DNA of 64,000 nucleotides from JAGVPT01 sp964642725. GTDB taxonomy: Bacteria > Bacteroidota > Ignavibacteria > UBA10030 > UBA8401. The stretch lies in NCBI GenBank assembly GCA_964642725.1, contig CAZXQG010000001.1, positions 152,786 through 216,785 on the forward strand, written 5' to 3'. The notes below the pieces were generated by a model that saw only the letters and a program-made list of their open reading frames with translations, did not search any database and had not been told where the DNA came from. Made by a program: the position numbers and the translations under genes. Shown here in pieces: positions 53,138 through 62,044 of the stretch (position 1 is its first letter; every line of letters starts with the position of its first letter).

Positions 53138-54067
53138 ATGAGAATCAGCAGCATTGACATCGGAACCAATACCATCCTCCTCCTCGTCGCCGAGACGGAC
53201 AACAACCGCATCACCGGGATCATTCACGATGAACAAGTCATCGCCCGGCTCGGAAAAGGAGTCGACGAACACCGCTTCATCAATCAAGAAACGTTTCTCC
53301 GTGCGGCTGACTTCCTGCGGTCCTATCGTGATACTTCCACAAAACTCCAATCGGAAAAGATTATCGCAGTCGGAACAAGTGCACTGCGCGACGCATCCAA
53401 CAAAAAGGAATTCTCCGACTTCATCCTTCGGACTGTCGGAATTCCGATAGAAATACTATCAGGAAATGATGAAGCCGAATGGACATGCCGCGGTGCTGTT
53501 GTCGGGATTGGCGCTTTGCCGGAAATTTTTACGGTGCTTGACATCGGGGGCGGAAGCACGGAGATCATTGCAGCCATGCAGTCTCAAATCCTGAATACGG
53601 TGAGCCTCGATATCGGGTGTGTTCGGATCACTGAACGCTTCCTTCGCACTTCACCTCCTACGCTTCAACAGATCGTCGAAACACGCGAATTCATCAGGAA
53701 GAATCTTGAGCCGATCGATTTTGTCCGCACAGGATTATCCTATGCCGTCGGAGTGGCCGGCACCATAACAACGCTCGCCGCCATGAAACTTCAATTGGCT
53801 CAGTACGACCCGAAGAAGGTCCATGGATACGAATTGCACTACGACGACATACTGCAATCGTTCGACCGGCTTAAAGGAAAAACCGCGGATGCGATCAAAA
53901 CCATTCCTCAAATCTCGGCGGGAAGAGCGGACATAATTTTGGCGGGCGTGATCATCTTGCTCGAATTTATGCAGGCTGCCGGACTCGAAAAAATCACGGT
54001 GAGCGACCGCGGCTTGCGATACGGCATTGTCTTGAGAGAAATCGAACGCAGGAAATTGTCTTACTGA
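53138..54067 (+). CDS. Exopolyphosphatase/pppGpp phosphohydrolase family protein
   Basis: A 309-residue Ppx/GppA-family actin-fold phosphatase. The two nucleotide-binding signatures SIDIGTNTILLLVAE (residues 3-17) and FTVLDIGGGSTEIIAA (about 135-150) are intact, with AVGVAGTITTLAAMK and SAGRADIILAGVIIL later. It contains only the core domain, shorter than E. coli Ppx, as in many FCB species. It degrades polyphosphate or pppGpp. The last seven bases overlap the stop of the convergent lipoprotein gene. Confidence 0.88.
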   Translation: MRISSIDIGTNTILLLVAETDNNRITGIIHDEQVIARLGKGVDEHRFINQETFLRAADFLRSYRDTSTKLQSEKIIAVGTSALRDASNKKEFSDFILRTVGIPIEILSGNDEAEWTCRGAVVGIGALPEIFTVLDIGGGSTEIIAAMQSQILNTVSLDIGCVRITERFLRTSPPTLQQIVETREFIRKNLEPIDFVRTGLSYAVGVAGTITTLAAMKLQLAQYDPKKVHGYELHYDDILQSFDRLKGKTADAIKTIPQISAGRADIILAGVIILLEFMQAAGLEKITVSDRGLRYGIVLREIERRKLSY

Positions 54068-54594
54068 AACTCCACCGATACCACCTTCACTTTGCTCGAC
54101 ACACACGGGGATTCGAGATTTCCGGGGGAAATTCCTTTGAACGTTTCCTGAGTCTTTCCGCTCATCGGCGACGCGATTTTGCATTGCTTTACAGCAACAA
54201 CATTTCCGGTCGCATCAAGATAGGTGAACTGGAGCACCACGGATGCAAGTTTGTGCACAGACTCGTTATTAAGCTCGACAGAATGGACAGGTTCTGTTCC
54301 CCCAGCGTTGATCGTCATGCTCTGGTCAAACACTGTGACTTTTTGGGATTCTTCAACAACAGAAATTTTCGGCAGCGCGCCTTTTTGAATATCGGCGATC
54401 TGCTGCATCTTTATTTCTGCTTCTTTATAGCAGGGACTGTCTTCCGGGATTTTATCATAATAATATTCCGCAACCTCGTACTGTTTGGCAGCAAAATATT
54501 CATCCCCCTTTTTCAAATTATTCGGCGCCTGATCGGCAGTATTGTCGCATCCGAACAGAAACATTGAGACAATTACGGTGAGTGCAAACTTCAT
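54061..54594 (-). CDS. Lipoprotein of unknown function
   Basis: ATG 54594, with AAAGGAG five bases upstream, starts a lipoprotein signal (KFALTVIVSMFLFGC, C at residue 16), giving 177 residues. The N-terminal region is helical and TPR-like (GDEYFAAKQYEVAEYYYDKI). The C-terminal half (ELNNESVHKLASVVLQFTYL) is beta-rich, like a small immunoglobulin or FxLYD-type domain. It follows the cysteine desulfurase gene by eleven bases. The function is unknown. Confidence 0.75.
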   Translation of the reverse strand: MKFALTVIVSMFLFGCDNTADQAPNNLKKGDEYFAAKQYEVAEYYYDKIPEDSPCYKEAEIKMQQIADIQKGALPKISVVEESQKVTVFDQSMTINAGGTEPVHSVELNNESVHKLASVVLQFTYLDATGNVVAVKQCKIASPMSGKTQETFKGISPGNLESPCVSSKVKVVSVEFQ

Positions 54595-54605
54595 GCTGTC
54601 TCCTT

Positions 54606-55793
54606 TCAAGAAATTGATGCCGGGGCGGCCGTGCTTTGCGCCGCAACTTTTTCCAAAATACCTACGGCTTTCGCTATTTCATCGTTCGTAGTATACTTTC
54701 CAATTGAAAACCGAATACTCGCCCGCGCCGTTTTTACATCGCGGCCGATGGCGTGGAGCACGTGAGACGGCTCCATGCTTCCCGAAGAACATGCCGAGCC
54801 GCTTGTTACGGCAACGCCATGCAAATCCATGTTGAGCAATAACGCCTCCCCATCGACGTCTCTCTTCGCACTATCGAATGATATATTCACAATGTTGGGA
54901 AGGGCATCTGTCGGATGCCCGTTGAAACAAATGCAGTCGAATCGCTCCGACAAAAGACGCTTCAACTCCTTCCTCAATGTACTAATATAATTTGTATTCT
55001 TTTCCATATCGTGCTGGCTCGTCTCGATTGCCTTCGCGAAACCGATGACGAGGGGAACGTTTTCGGTCCCGGCCCTTCGATTGCGTTCCTGAGCCCCTCC
55101 ATGGATATATGAATCTACATCAATTCCTTTGCGGATATACACTGCGCCGATACCCTTCGGGCCGTAAATTTTGTGAGCCGAGATGGCGAGAATATCTATT
55201 GAAAGCGCGTCGACGTTAATTGGAATTTTCCCGGCAGATTGAACGGTATCCGAGTGAAAGACAACTCCGTGGTCATGCACGACACGTGCAATCTCTTCGA
55301 TGGGCTCAATCGTGCCGATCTCGTTGTTCACATGCATGACGGAGACAAGAGAAGTTCTTGGAACGATTGCCCGGCGCACGTCATCAGGATCGACTTTTCC
55401 AAACTCATCGACAGGAAGAATTGTCACGTCAAAGCCGTTGCCTCTCAAATATTCGGCGCTCTGAAGAACAGCGTGATGCTCTACCGCAGAAACGACGATA
55501 TGGTTCTTTCCGTGCGACCGGTTCGCCGCCATTGCCACGCCGATAAGCGCATGATTGTCCGCTTCCGTTCCTCCGCTGGTAAAAAATATTTCCCCCGTCC
55601 TGGCTCCTATTGCACGCGCAATCTTTTCCCGGCTTTCCTCGAGCACAATCTTGGTTTCCCTGCCGAAAGAGTGGATTGACGATGCGTTCCCGAATGAGCG
55701 GGTGAAGTACGGCAGCATAGCTGCGGTTACATCGGGGTCAACCGGCGTCGTAGCACTGTAATCGAGATAGATTTTTTGAACGCCGTTTTTCAT
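54606..55793 (-). CDS. Cysteine desulfurase (NifS/IscS family)
   Basis: ATG 55793 is preferred over 55811, giving 395 residues. The start IYLDYSATTPVDPDV and the PLP lysine in LAISAHKIYGPKGIGA are typical. The catalytic cysteine lies in the loop TSGSACSSGSMEPSHVL, characteristic of group I NifS/IscS enzymes. The enzyme releases sulfur from cysteine as a persulfide for Fe-S clusters or thiolated tRNA. No IscU or MnmA gene is adjacent, so the acceptor is unknown. A lipoprotein gene follows in the same operon. Confidence 0.93.
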   Translation of the reverse strand: MKNGVQKIYLDYSATTPVDPDVTAAMLPYFTRSFGNASSIHSFGRETKIVLEESREKIARAIGARTGEIFFTSGGTEADNHALIGVAMAANRSHGKNHIVVSAVEHHAVLQSAEYLRGNGFDVTILPVDEFGKVDPDDVRRAIVPRTSLVSVMHVNNEIGTIEPIEEIARVVHDHGVVFHSDTVQSAGKIPINVDALSIDILAISAHKIYGPKGIGAVYIRKGIDVDSYIHGGAQERNRRAGTENVPLVIGFAKAIETSQHDMEKNTNYISTLRKELKRLLSERFDCICFNGHPTDALPNIVNISFDSAKRDVDGEALLLNMDLHGVAVTSGSACSSGSMEPSHVLHAIGRDVKTARASIRFSIGKYTTNDEIAKAVGILEKVAAQSTAAPASIS

Positions 55794-55847
55794 AGTGTAA
55801 AAATATATCAATCGCCTGTGGAAGAATCAACAGTAAGGAACGGAAAG

Positions 55848-55990
55848 CAGTGTCCCAAATTGAGCGATCATTTAAGAATTTCTGAGTCATGTCAGTCTGA
55901 TCCGCAGGGAGTCTTCGGCCGCCGTTTTAGCCTAAGGCATCTCCCAAGGGATCGCTTTGCGAACTTCGTGATTGGCGCGAGTTGACGACA
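55848..55990. repeat. Partial third copy of the MITE family
   Basis: CAGTGTCCCAAATTGAG at the left resembles the left ends at 13594 and 44024. CTGAGTCATGTCAGTCTGA inside matches the 44024 copy with two changes, and AGTTGACGACAGCG echoes GTTGACAACGCT. A matching right end is not visible, so this copy is truncated or diverged. Confidence 0.45.
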
Positions 55991-56010
55991 GCGTTTTGCA
56001 AAGCCTCCAT

Positions 56011-56057
56011 AAAATAGAAAAAGAGTGAGTCCCGAATCGGGGGCCCACCCTTCTTTT
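56011..56057 (-). terminator. Terminator of the sigma/anti-sigma/Spy-like operon
   Basis: On the minus strand a GC-rich imperfect stem (AAGGGTGGGCCCC facing GGGACTCACTCTT) around GATTC is followed by TTTTTCTATTTT. It lies about 20 bases past the stop at 56078. Confidence 0.65.
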
Positions 56058-56077
56058 AAAAAAAATGGATCTTGCCT

Positions 56078-56557
56078 TTAGTGGTCTTTCATCCGTTCGC
56101 GCTGGACATCACGAACCGCCTGACGCAATTCTTGCACAAAATTCCGTTCAAAGACGATGTACTGGGCAATCTGTTTGTTGGAAAGAACTTCCTTCAACTC
56201 TGCCAGAAAACGAAGACGCTCGCCGGAAATTTTCTTGTCGGTGTCGAGCAATGCGTTGAAAGTTTGGTTGTAATCGTCATCCGCCGCCTCCGATTTCGAC
56301 TGACTATCGAGCTTGTCCACCAAGTCATTGCGTTCTTTCTCAAAACCGTGCATCGTCGCCTGGTGCTTGTTATATCTCAAAATAAATTTTGTTGACTGAT
56401 CCTCGTTCAATTTCAGCGATTCAAGCATTCGCACTTTCTTCCAGCTTTCGATGCGGTCATAGGCGGGTTGCTGGGAGCGATCACCGTGCTCCGGCTGCGC
56501 CAGCAATGAACCCGTCGCCAGAAACAGGGCTCCTAGTACCGTTGTAGCAAAATATTT
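56078..56557 (-). CDS. Periplasmic Spy/CpxP-like helical protein
   Basis: ATG 56557, with AGAAGG five bases upstream, begins a signal peptide (MKYFATTVLGALFLATGSLL), giving 159 residues. The mature protein is helical and charged: WKKVRMLESLKLNEDQST, FILRYNKHQATMHGFEKE, FLAELKEVLSNKQIAQYIVF and FVQELRQAVRDVQRERM. The LNEDQ-like phrase and the LTxxQ-type position match the LTXXQ motif region of Spy/CpxP/ZraP-type chaperones or metal sensors. It follows the anti-sigma gene by 19 bases and so is likely a periplasmic part of the stress module. Confidence 0.68.
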   Translation of the reverse strand, partial: KYFATTVLGALFLATGSLLAQPEHGDRSQQPAYDRIESWKKVRMLESLKLNEDQSTKFILRYNKHQATMHGFEKERNDLVDKLDSQSKSEAADDDYNQTFNALLDTDKKISGERLRFLAELKEVLSNKQIAQYIVFERNFVQELRQAVRDVQRERMKDH

Positions 56558-56576
56558 CATGGTGACCTTCTCTAAT

Positions 56577-57233
56577 TTATAATGATGTATCATTAAGTTT
56601 TTTGATCACAAAATCCACGTCTTCATCGCTAATATCTTCAAAAGGATGTTCAGCCGCAAGGAATATCGAAAGGGAATGCCCGTGGCTGAGTTGGTCGTCG
56701 ATAAGCTCGCGTTCGATGTGCTGCGATACCTGGGAGGGGTTTGAAATTGTTTCCATCAGCCGCTGAGACGGCTCCAACGGCCGTGCAAGTGCATTCGAAT
56801 ACGAGACCGACTCTGCAACTCCATCAATTTCTTCTTTAGGAAGTTCGGAAACAATCTCCCTCAATTGAAATTGCATTGTGTCGGCCACTGGATTGAAAAG
56901 AACGTACAACCCGATCAAGCAGGCGAGGACGGCACCCGCTGAAACAGGTGCAAGGACTCGCTGCACCCAAAGCGGCAGCACAAATCTCAGCCCGTGTTCG
57001 GGCTTTTGTTCCAGTCTCTGGCGAATGCGCGGGAGAAGGTTTGTAAAGTAGTGATTCGGGACTTCGTCATTTTCAACATTGCGCAGGGATTCGAATGCTT
57101 CGTCGATCAATTTCAAGTCATATGTGCACCGAGCGCACGTTGCAACGTGCCGGTCCACGATCTCCCGTTCTTCCGCTGAAATCGTTCCTTCCCTCAGCCC
57201 AACCAATAAGTATTGAATATCATCGCAATCCAT
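56577..57233 (-). CDS. Zinc-finger anti-sigma factor
   Basis: ATG 57233 (or 57242) starts inside the sigma-factor gene, giving about 218 residues. The N-terminal zf-HC2/ASD zinc finger has H and two Cys in DRHVATCARCTYDLKL. One membrane helix (LAPVSAGAVLACLIGLYVLF, about 103-122) separates it from a periplasmic C-terminal domain. The arrangement is standard for an ECF anti-sigma factor that holds the sigma factor at the membrane. The overlap of 14 or more bases with the sigma gene supports coupled synthesis. Confidence 0.87.
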   Translation of the reverse strand: MDCDDIQYLLVGLREGTISAEEREIVDRHVATCARCTYDLKLIDEAFESLRNVENDEVPNHYFTNLLPRIRQRLEQKPEHGLRFVLPLWVQRVLAPVSAGAVLACLIGLYVLFNPVADTMQFQLREIVSELPKEEIDGVAESVSYSNALARPLEPSQRLMETISNPSQVSQHIERELIDDQLSHGHSLSIFLAAEHPFEDISDEDVDFVIKKLNDTSL

Positions 57234-57771
57234 GTTTGACATACTCTGCAATTTTTTTAACAGCATGAAAATAGTTGGCTTTCAAACCGCCAACGCTAGT
57301 TTTGAGAATCTTAGAAATTTCTTCATACGGCAATTCTTCATAATACCTCAACACGAAAACTTTTTTCTGCTTTTCAGGCAATCGCTCAATCGCCTCCTTG
57401 ATTAGTCTTGTCCGTTCATCACGTTCCATCCGTTCAAGAGGAAGAATCTCGTCGGACTCATACTGGGTGACAGAATCATCAAGGGCAAACGTCTTTCGGG
57501 TCTTCTTCCTGCGAATCTCATTGAGCGATAAGTTTATGGCAATCCTGTACAGCCATGTGTAAAAACTGGAATCGCCCTTAAAGGAATTCAGCGACCGATA
57601 AACCTTCACAAAAATGTCTTGTACAACATCGTCGGCCTCGTCGTGGTCGGGAAGCAAACGCCGGACAACCCAGTATATTTTTTCCTGATACCGAAGGACG
57701 AGAACATTGAACGCCTGGTCATTCCCATTCTTAAACTCTCGAATCAGTTCAAGATCGCTGCGTTGATCCAT
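57220..57771 (-). CDS. ECF-type RNA polymerase sigma factor
   Basis: A 183-residue sigma-70-family protein containing only regions 2 and 4. Region 2: NVLVLRYQEKIYWVVRRLLP, EADDVVQDIFVKVYRSLNSF and FYTWLYRIAINLSLNEIRRK. Region 4: RLPEKQKKVFVLRYYEELPY and EISKILKTSVGGLKANYFHA, a helix-turn-helix. It is most like RpoE/SigW-type ECF factors. ATG 57771 follows an in-frame TTG. The anti-sigma and Spy-like genes follow, so the operon is probably autoregulated, although I did not identify its promoter in 57772-57977. Confidence 0.92.
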   Translation of the reverse strand: MDQRSDLELIREFKNGNDQAFNVLVLRYQEKIYWVVRRLLPDHDEADDVVQDIFVKVYRSLNSFKGDSSFYTWLYRIAINLSLNEIRRKKTRKTFALDDSVTQYESDEILPLERMERDERTRLIKEAIERLPEKQKKVFVLRYYEELPYEEISKILKTSVGGLKANYFHAVKKIAEYVKHGLR

Positions 57772-57977
57772 CAAATCTATCGCCGTACATTTTTTGACAC
57801 GCAGGGCGCGTCAAAGTTTAAGATAAAATCCGTAATAGATGTTGCCTTGTGCCCCAAGACTAACATCAATCCGGCCGCGCCAATGAGCATTTGTGTGTTT
57901 TGTAGAGCACGCGTAGGGCGTTCACCTCCCCGAAAAATTGCTTCAAATCCGGAACCATGCCCCTCACTAACGCCCGC

Positions 57978-59666
57978 TTAATACAAATTATAACGAATTC
58001 CGACGGCAATATCATATTTCCCGGCATAACTCGGATCAATCACGTAATCAAAAGGATTATTCACAAACTCCGGGTTCGAGGATGTCATCTGCGTTGTGAA
58101 ACGCGATCGTAAGGCATGAAAATCGATGTAAAGGTCGCGCAATGGCTGATAACTTCCAACCACTCCCAACGATTGCTGTTTGGTGATCGGACCGTACAAT
58201 AAACTCGGTTCGGCAAAATTATTATATTGGAAATACGTATCTTCTTTGCCTCCTTTTCTCAAGGACTGAAATTTCAAGCCGATTTCTAGATTGCACATTG
58301 GACGATGGTAAACAGCTGCCGTAAAGAGGTCAGCATTTTGCCCAATCCAATCTCCCAAATTTACGCCATGATTTTGATAGGTATCCTCTGGATACTGATG
58401 GTTATATACCCACGGATTAATTCTCGTGTATTCGACGTTGATTCTTGTGTCATGATAAAAGAGATCGTACGCATTGCCGCCTATCGTAAATCCCAATTGA
58501 TTGTGGTTTTGAGTAGGGCTAAGAAACGTCGTTGTTCTAAACTCATCGACAAATACCGGAAGATAGAAACTAAAGTTCTTCACAACATTCAGTTTAAAAT
58601 TAAAGAATATCTGAGAATTATCCTCATTACCCAAATAGTGCTCGGCTGTTTTGAAAAGCATCACCGGAATTAAATACAGCAATTCCGGATTGCGGCCCGG
58701 GCCGCCATATACCTCTGATTCCCCAACAGCGATATTAACTCCATTCCACGGAGTAAACTCCAACATATTAGCGGCAATGTATTTATTTACGTAGAGTGTT
58801 CGTAAGCCGAAAGACTGCGTATTGTACGAATGCGCAGAATCTACGATGCCGGAAAAAAGCCAGCCGTGAATATATGTGAAATCAATATCCTTGCTGAGCC
58901 GCGCGTGCAACTTCAATTGCGGGTACACCGGCGGCTTGTTTGAAAGAATAATATTGCCGTTTTCACCCGAACCCCACATGTTCGGCATTTCCTCGGCGGT
59001 CAATGTGAAAAATCCAAGATCAACATTGATTTGTGCATAAAAGACATCATAATCGTATGCGTTGGGGATCGCGTCGGATGTCGTCGTCGAACCGGAAGGG
59101 ACAACGGCCGTCGACGGGGAAAGGGGACGGAGCGACGACAATGCGGGCCCTAATGTCGAGGTGTACGTTCCGGCATCATGAGTATCGTGATAATAAAAAT
59201 ACGCGCCTACGTGATTTCCCGCATATCCGTACGCGAAAATTCCGTTCGCAAGTTCGGAGAAGGTCTTTCCATCGGCCATGCGGTTGTATAATTCCGACCC
59301 TATAAGATCGACCATGATCCGCGACGGTTCACTCTGGTAGTTATAGAGGTGCCAGCGCTCATCGGGCAAATCGCTGTAATGAAGATCTTTCATTTCTTCA
59401 TAAAATTCCTCTTTGTAAAATTTCAGCTGTTCTTGTTCCACCGCTGTTAATTGTGTTTTCACGCTATCGATGTGAATTAGGAATTGTGCGATAACCCGCC
59501 GGGAAAGCGGTTTCACTGCGTCGCGATAATCCGTAAGAATTTGTTTTGCAGCCATCTCGTCGAGGAAATGATAGACCTCATGAGTTGCGGGTAAATAGAC
59601 AGTTTGAGCGGAAAGCGGACGGTATAAAAACAAAACCGCAGCCATGCAAAACAAACGTTTCTTCAT
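57978..59666 (-). CDS. Capsule-assembly Wzi-like outer-membrane protein
   Basis: A 562-residue secreted barrel with a signal peptide (MKKRLFCMAAVLFLYRPLSA). The early helical region (VYHFLDEMAAKQILTDYRDA; PLSRRVIAQFLIHIDS) is the N-terminal module typical of Wzi-like proteins in FCB bacteria. It is followed by long aromatic beta strands (EEMPNMWGSGENGNIILSNK; YIHGWLFSGIVD; LLYLIPVMLFKTAEHYLG). Such proteins bind or help assemble surface polysaccharide at the outer membrane. It is not adjacent to the glycan cluster. The specific glycan is unknown. Confidence 0.72.
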   Translation of the reverse strand: MKKRLFCMAAVLFLYRPLSAQTVYLPATHEVYHFLDEMAAKQILTDYRDAVKPLSRRVIAQFLIHIDSVKTQLTAVEQEQLKFYKEEFYEEMKDLHYSDLPDERWHLYNYQSEPSRIMVDLIGSELYNRMADGKTFSELANGIFAYGYAGNHVGAYFYYHDTHDAGTYTSTLGPALSSLRPLSPSTAVVPSGSTTTSDAIPNAYDYDVFYAQINVDLGFFTLTAEEMPNMWGSGENGNIILSNKPPVYPQLKLHARLSKDIDFTYIHGWLFSGIVDSAHSYNTQSFGLRTLYVNKYIAANMLEFTPWNGVNIAVGESEVYGGPGRNPELLYLIPVMLFKTAEHYLGNEDNSQIFFNFKLNVVKNFSFYLPVFVDEFRTTTFLSPTQNHNQLGFTIGGNAYDLFYHDTRINVEYTRINPWVYNHQYPEDTYQNHGVNLGDWIGQNADLFTAAVYHRPMCNLEIGLKFQSLRKGGKEDTYFQYNNFAEPSLLYGPITKQQSLGVVGSYQPLRDLYIDFHALRSRFTTQMTSSNPEFVNNPFDYVIDPSYAGKYDIAVGIRYNLY

Positions 59667-59726
59667 CAACTTCTCTCTATTAAATAGTAGTCATCCCCAA
59701 TGTAAGCATTGGCGGTCTGTCATACG

Positions 59727-60551
59727 TCATGAACTACCGTGCGGCTTCATGATGTACGACAGCAATACGGAAATCGAAAGAATCCCTGCGACAATCAAGA
59801 GGGAGACGAAAATATTAATGCTGAGGATATCTGCAATAAGCATTTTCACTCCTACGAATGCAAGCACGATGCCAACTCCGTATTTCATGTACTCAAATTT
59901 CTGCTGCCCTTTTTCAAGAACAAAATACATCGATCGTAACCCCAGCACTGCCATGATGTTCGAGCTGAATACAATGAGCGGGTCTGTTGTGATTGCGAAA
60001 ATCGCCGGAATGGAATCGACGGCAAACACGACGTCAGTCGTTTCAATAATGAGCAGGACGACAAACAACGACGTCGCATGGAGAATTCCTTCCTTGCGGA
60101 AAAAAAAATGGCCATCCACATAATCGTTCGATATCGGAAGGATTTTTCGAAACATCCTGAGGACGATGTTGCTTTCCGGCTCGACCTTCTTTTCTTTTCC
60201 AAACGTTATCTTATATCCTGAATAGAGAATCACAACGCCAAAAACGTACATCACCCAATGGAATTCTTTCACGAGCACCGTTCCAAGCAAGATCAAAATG
60301 CCCCGGAGGATCACCACTCCAATAATCCCGAAATTCAACACCCGGCGTTGTTGTAACGGCTGGATTTTAAAGTACGTGAAGATGAGGAGAAAAACGAAAA
60401 GGTTATCGACACTGAGGGATTTTTCGATGACATAGCCGGTGAAGAATTCTAACGCCTTCTGTTCACCGAAAGAGAAATAGATGCCGACGTTCATCAAAAG
60501 CGACAGTACAATCCAAAAAATGCTCCAGAAAATGGCCTTCCGAACGGACAT
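59727..60551 (-). CDS. TerC/Alx family membrane protein
   Basis: A 274-residue integral membrane protein with eight or nine helices. The family motifs EKSLSVDNLFVFLLIF and ETTDVVFAVDSIPAIFAIT contain the conserved acidic residues in membrane helices. The central FGKEKKVEPESNIVLRMFRK loop is cytoplasmic. TerC/Alx proteins export manganese or other metals and can load metal into secreted proteins. No manganese riboswitch was recognised in the upstream 300 bases. The gene stands alone and is divergent from tRNA-Leu. Confidence 0.9.
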   Translation of the reverse strand: MSVRKAIFWSIFWIVLSLLMNVGIYFSFGEQKALEFFTGYVIEKSLSVDNLFVFLLIFTYFKIQPLQQRRVLNFGIIGVVILRGILILLGTVLVKEFHWVMYVFGVVILYSGYKITFGKEKKVEPESNIVLRMFRKILPISNDYVDGHFFFRKEGILHATSLFVVLLIIETTDVVFAVDSIPAIFAITTDPLIVFSSNIMAVLGLRSMYFVLEKGQQKFEYMKYGVGIVLAFVGVKMLIADILSINIFVSLLIVAGILSISVLLSYIMKPHGSS

Positions 60552-60830
60552 GATCGCTTTTGTATCCTGAATTAATTACACTGAATTGATATTTCGAAGT
60601 GTCTTTTTTTCCATCGGGTAGCGCCCTTCCAACATCCTCGTTACACGTCAGCATTGAACACATAGGAAATGATCGCGCAGATATTGTCCATTCGCGCTAT
60701 AGACGGTTACAAAGATACGAAATCCACCCGTGAGAACAAAAATATATATTTATAGCTGATTTGTACGTGCGCTGCGTCGCATACTTTCAAATCGCATCAC
60801 GCGAGAAGTGCCCGGAATTTCATCCTGATA
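60552..60830. other. Intergenic region upstream of the terC/alx gene
   Basis: About 280 bases with no gene. It must hold the terC promoter on the minus strand. A GCGCTACCCGATGG segment (minus strand, near 60620) is vaguely like part of a manganese riboswitch, but the required other half is absent. Confidence 0.4.
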
Positions 60831-60862
60831 TTGATTTGGGAAGAGCAATTTCGTATCTTTGT
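60831..60862 (+). promoter_or_regulatory. Promoter of tRNA-Leu
   Basis: TTGATT (60831-60836) is followed 18 bases later by TATCTTTG (60855-60862), which fits both a sigma-70 -35/-10 pair and the TAnnTTTG form of the Bacteroidota promoter. The tRNA starts 13 bases further on. Confidence 0.55.
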
Positions 60863-60874
60863 TTTGGGTAGTCG

Positions 60875-60957
60875 CCCGAGTGGTGAAATGGCAGACACAC
60901 TGTCTTCAGGAGGCAGCGCTCGCAAGGGCATGGGAGTTCAAGTCTCCCCTCGGGCAC
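60875..60957 (+). tRNA. tRNA-Leu (anticodon CAG)
   Basis: The acceptor stem GCCCGAG pairs perfectly with CTCGGGC and is followed by discriminator A. The D arm contains GTGGTGAAATGGCAGACAC. The anticodon stem CTGTC/GGCAG encloses the loop TTCAGGA, giving anticodon CAG for CUG codons. A long variable arm (CGCTCGCAAGGGCAT) is typical of class II leucine tRNA. The T arm carries GGGAGTTCAAGTCTCCC. CCA is not encoded. A terminator and an integrase follow directly, so the 3' end is a likely attachment site. Confidence 0.95.
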
Positions 60958-60982
60958 AAAATCAGCTTATTTTGACTCTTTT

Positions 60983-61027
60983 CCCGTCGAGTGGTAACCA
61001 AATTGGTAACCATTGACGGGATTTTTT
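60983..61027 (+). terminator. tRNA-Leu terminator overlapping the integrase leader
   Basis: CCCGTCgAGTGGTaACC and GGTAACCATTGACGGG form a stem of about 16 pairs with loop AAATT, followed by ATTTTTT. The two GGTAACC halves are also direct repeats. The U-run ends one base before the integrase ATG, so the element probably both ends the tRNA transcript and limits integrase expression. Confidence 0.75.
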
Positions 61028-62044
61028 ATGTTCCTACATAAAAGGGATAATGGGATCTGGTATGTTTGGTTCTATGATAAAGATGGACACAAACATAAGA
61101 TCTCTACACGAAGCCGTTTAAAAAGTGACGCTCTGAAATATGCTCGGAGTTTTGAATCAAGTCCAGCAAAGAAAAAGTCCATAAGCTTTTCTGAATTTAT
61201 TAGCGAATACTCCAAGTACTCCGCCGCGGTTCATACCTCCGAGACAAAGAAAGTTTATCTTTACTGCCTGAACGGTCTCAAAGATTTTGTTGGAAACGTG
61301 GATCTCGACACGATTGAAGTATCACACTGCGAGCAGTTTCTGGCACAGAAAATACGCTCGACCTCCATAATCAATGCAAGGAAATACTGTCAGCATTTGA
61401 GATCTGCATTTCAGACAGCTGCAAAGTGGGGTCGCTTTAAACAAAATCCTTTCGCCAATGTCACCAAACCAAAACCTCCAGAAAAGCTACCTGTGTTCTT
61501 TACGCCTGAATCGTTTCGTGTATTTATCGGCAAAGTGTTCGACATAGACCTTAAGGAGTCGTTTACTACCGGATTTTTGACTGGTGTCCGACTGAACGAG
61601 TTACTTCATCTTGAGTGGTCAGATATTGATTTTATTAGAAATATAGTTCTCGTACAGAACAAAGAAAACTTTACCACGAAGAGTAAACTGTCCCGAAATA
61701 TTCCATTGGGAAATGATCTACAATTCCTTCTTAACCAACGAAAATTGAGAGTGGGACCAGAAGAGCGTTTGGTTTGTAGTGAGTCTGGAAAGCCGATGAG
61801 TTCAAAGCGAGTGAGCAAACAATTCAAGAATTATGTAAAGAGTTCTGGACTTGATCCTAGCCTACACTTCCACAGCCTACGACACTCTTTTTGCTCAAAT
61901 CTCGTTCGGGCAGGGGTCAGCCTCTATATAGTTCAACGCCTGGCGGGCCATTCCAGTCCAATAGTAACTCAGGGGTATTCACACTTGAAGGTTGAGGATC
62001 TGCAGGATGCGATAAACTCGGTGAAGATTGCCTTGAACTATTGA
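61028..62044 (+). CDS. Tyrosine recombinase (phage/island integrase)
   Basis: ATG 61028 is preferred over the in-frame TTG 61013, giving 338 residues. The N-terminal AP2-like arm-binding region (RDNGIWYVWFYDKDGHKH) is followed by a SAM-like core-binding domain and the catalytic domain. Catalytic residues: R188 in TGVRLNELL, a lysine in KSKLSRNIPL (about 218-220), H282 and R285 in HSLRHSF, H308 in LAGHSSP and nucleophile Y317 in TQGYSHL. It sits immediately downstream of tRNA-Leu in the same direction, the usual place for the integrase of an island that uses the tRNA 3' end as its target. Confidence 0.92.
   Translation: MFLHKRDNGIWYVWFYDKDGHKHKISTRSRLKSDALKYARSFESSPAKKKSISFSEFISEYSKYSAAVHTSETKKVYLYCLNGLKDFVGNVDLDTIEVSHCEQFLAQKIRSTSIINARKYCQHLRSAFQTAAKWGRFKQNPFANVTKPKPPEKLPVFFTPESFRVFIGKVFDIDLKESFTTGFLTGVRLNELLHLEWSDIDFIRNIVLVQNKENFTTKSKLSRNIPLGNDLQFLLNQRKLRVGPEERLVCSESGKPMSSKRVSKQFKNYVKSSGLDPSLHFHSLRHSFCSNLVRAGVSLYIVQRLAGHSSPIVTQGYSHLKVEDLQDAINSVKIALNY

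Noticed and set aside
60552..60720. Manganese (yybP-ykoY) riboswitch upstream of the TerC/Alx gene
   Set aside because: Only a CTACCCGA-like segment is present; the matching GGGGAGTAG-type half and the second stem are missing.
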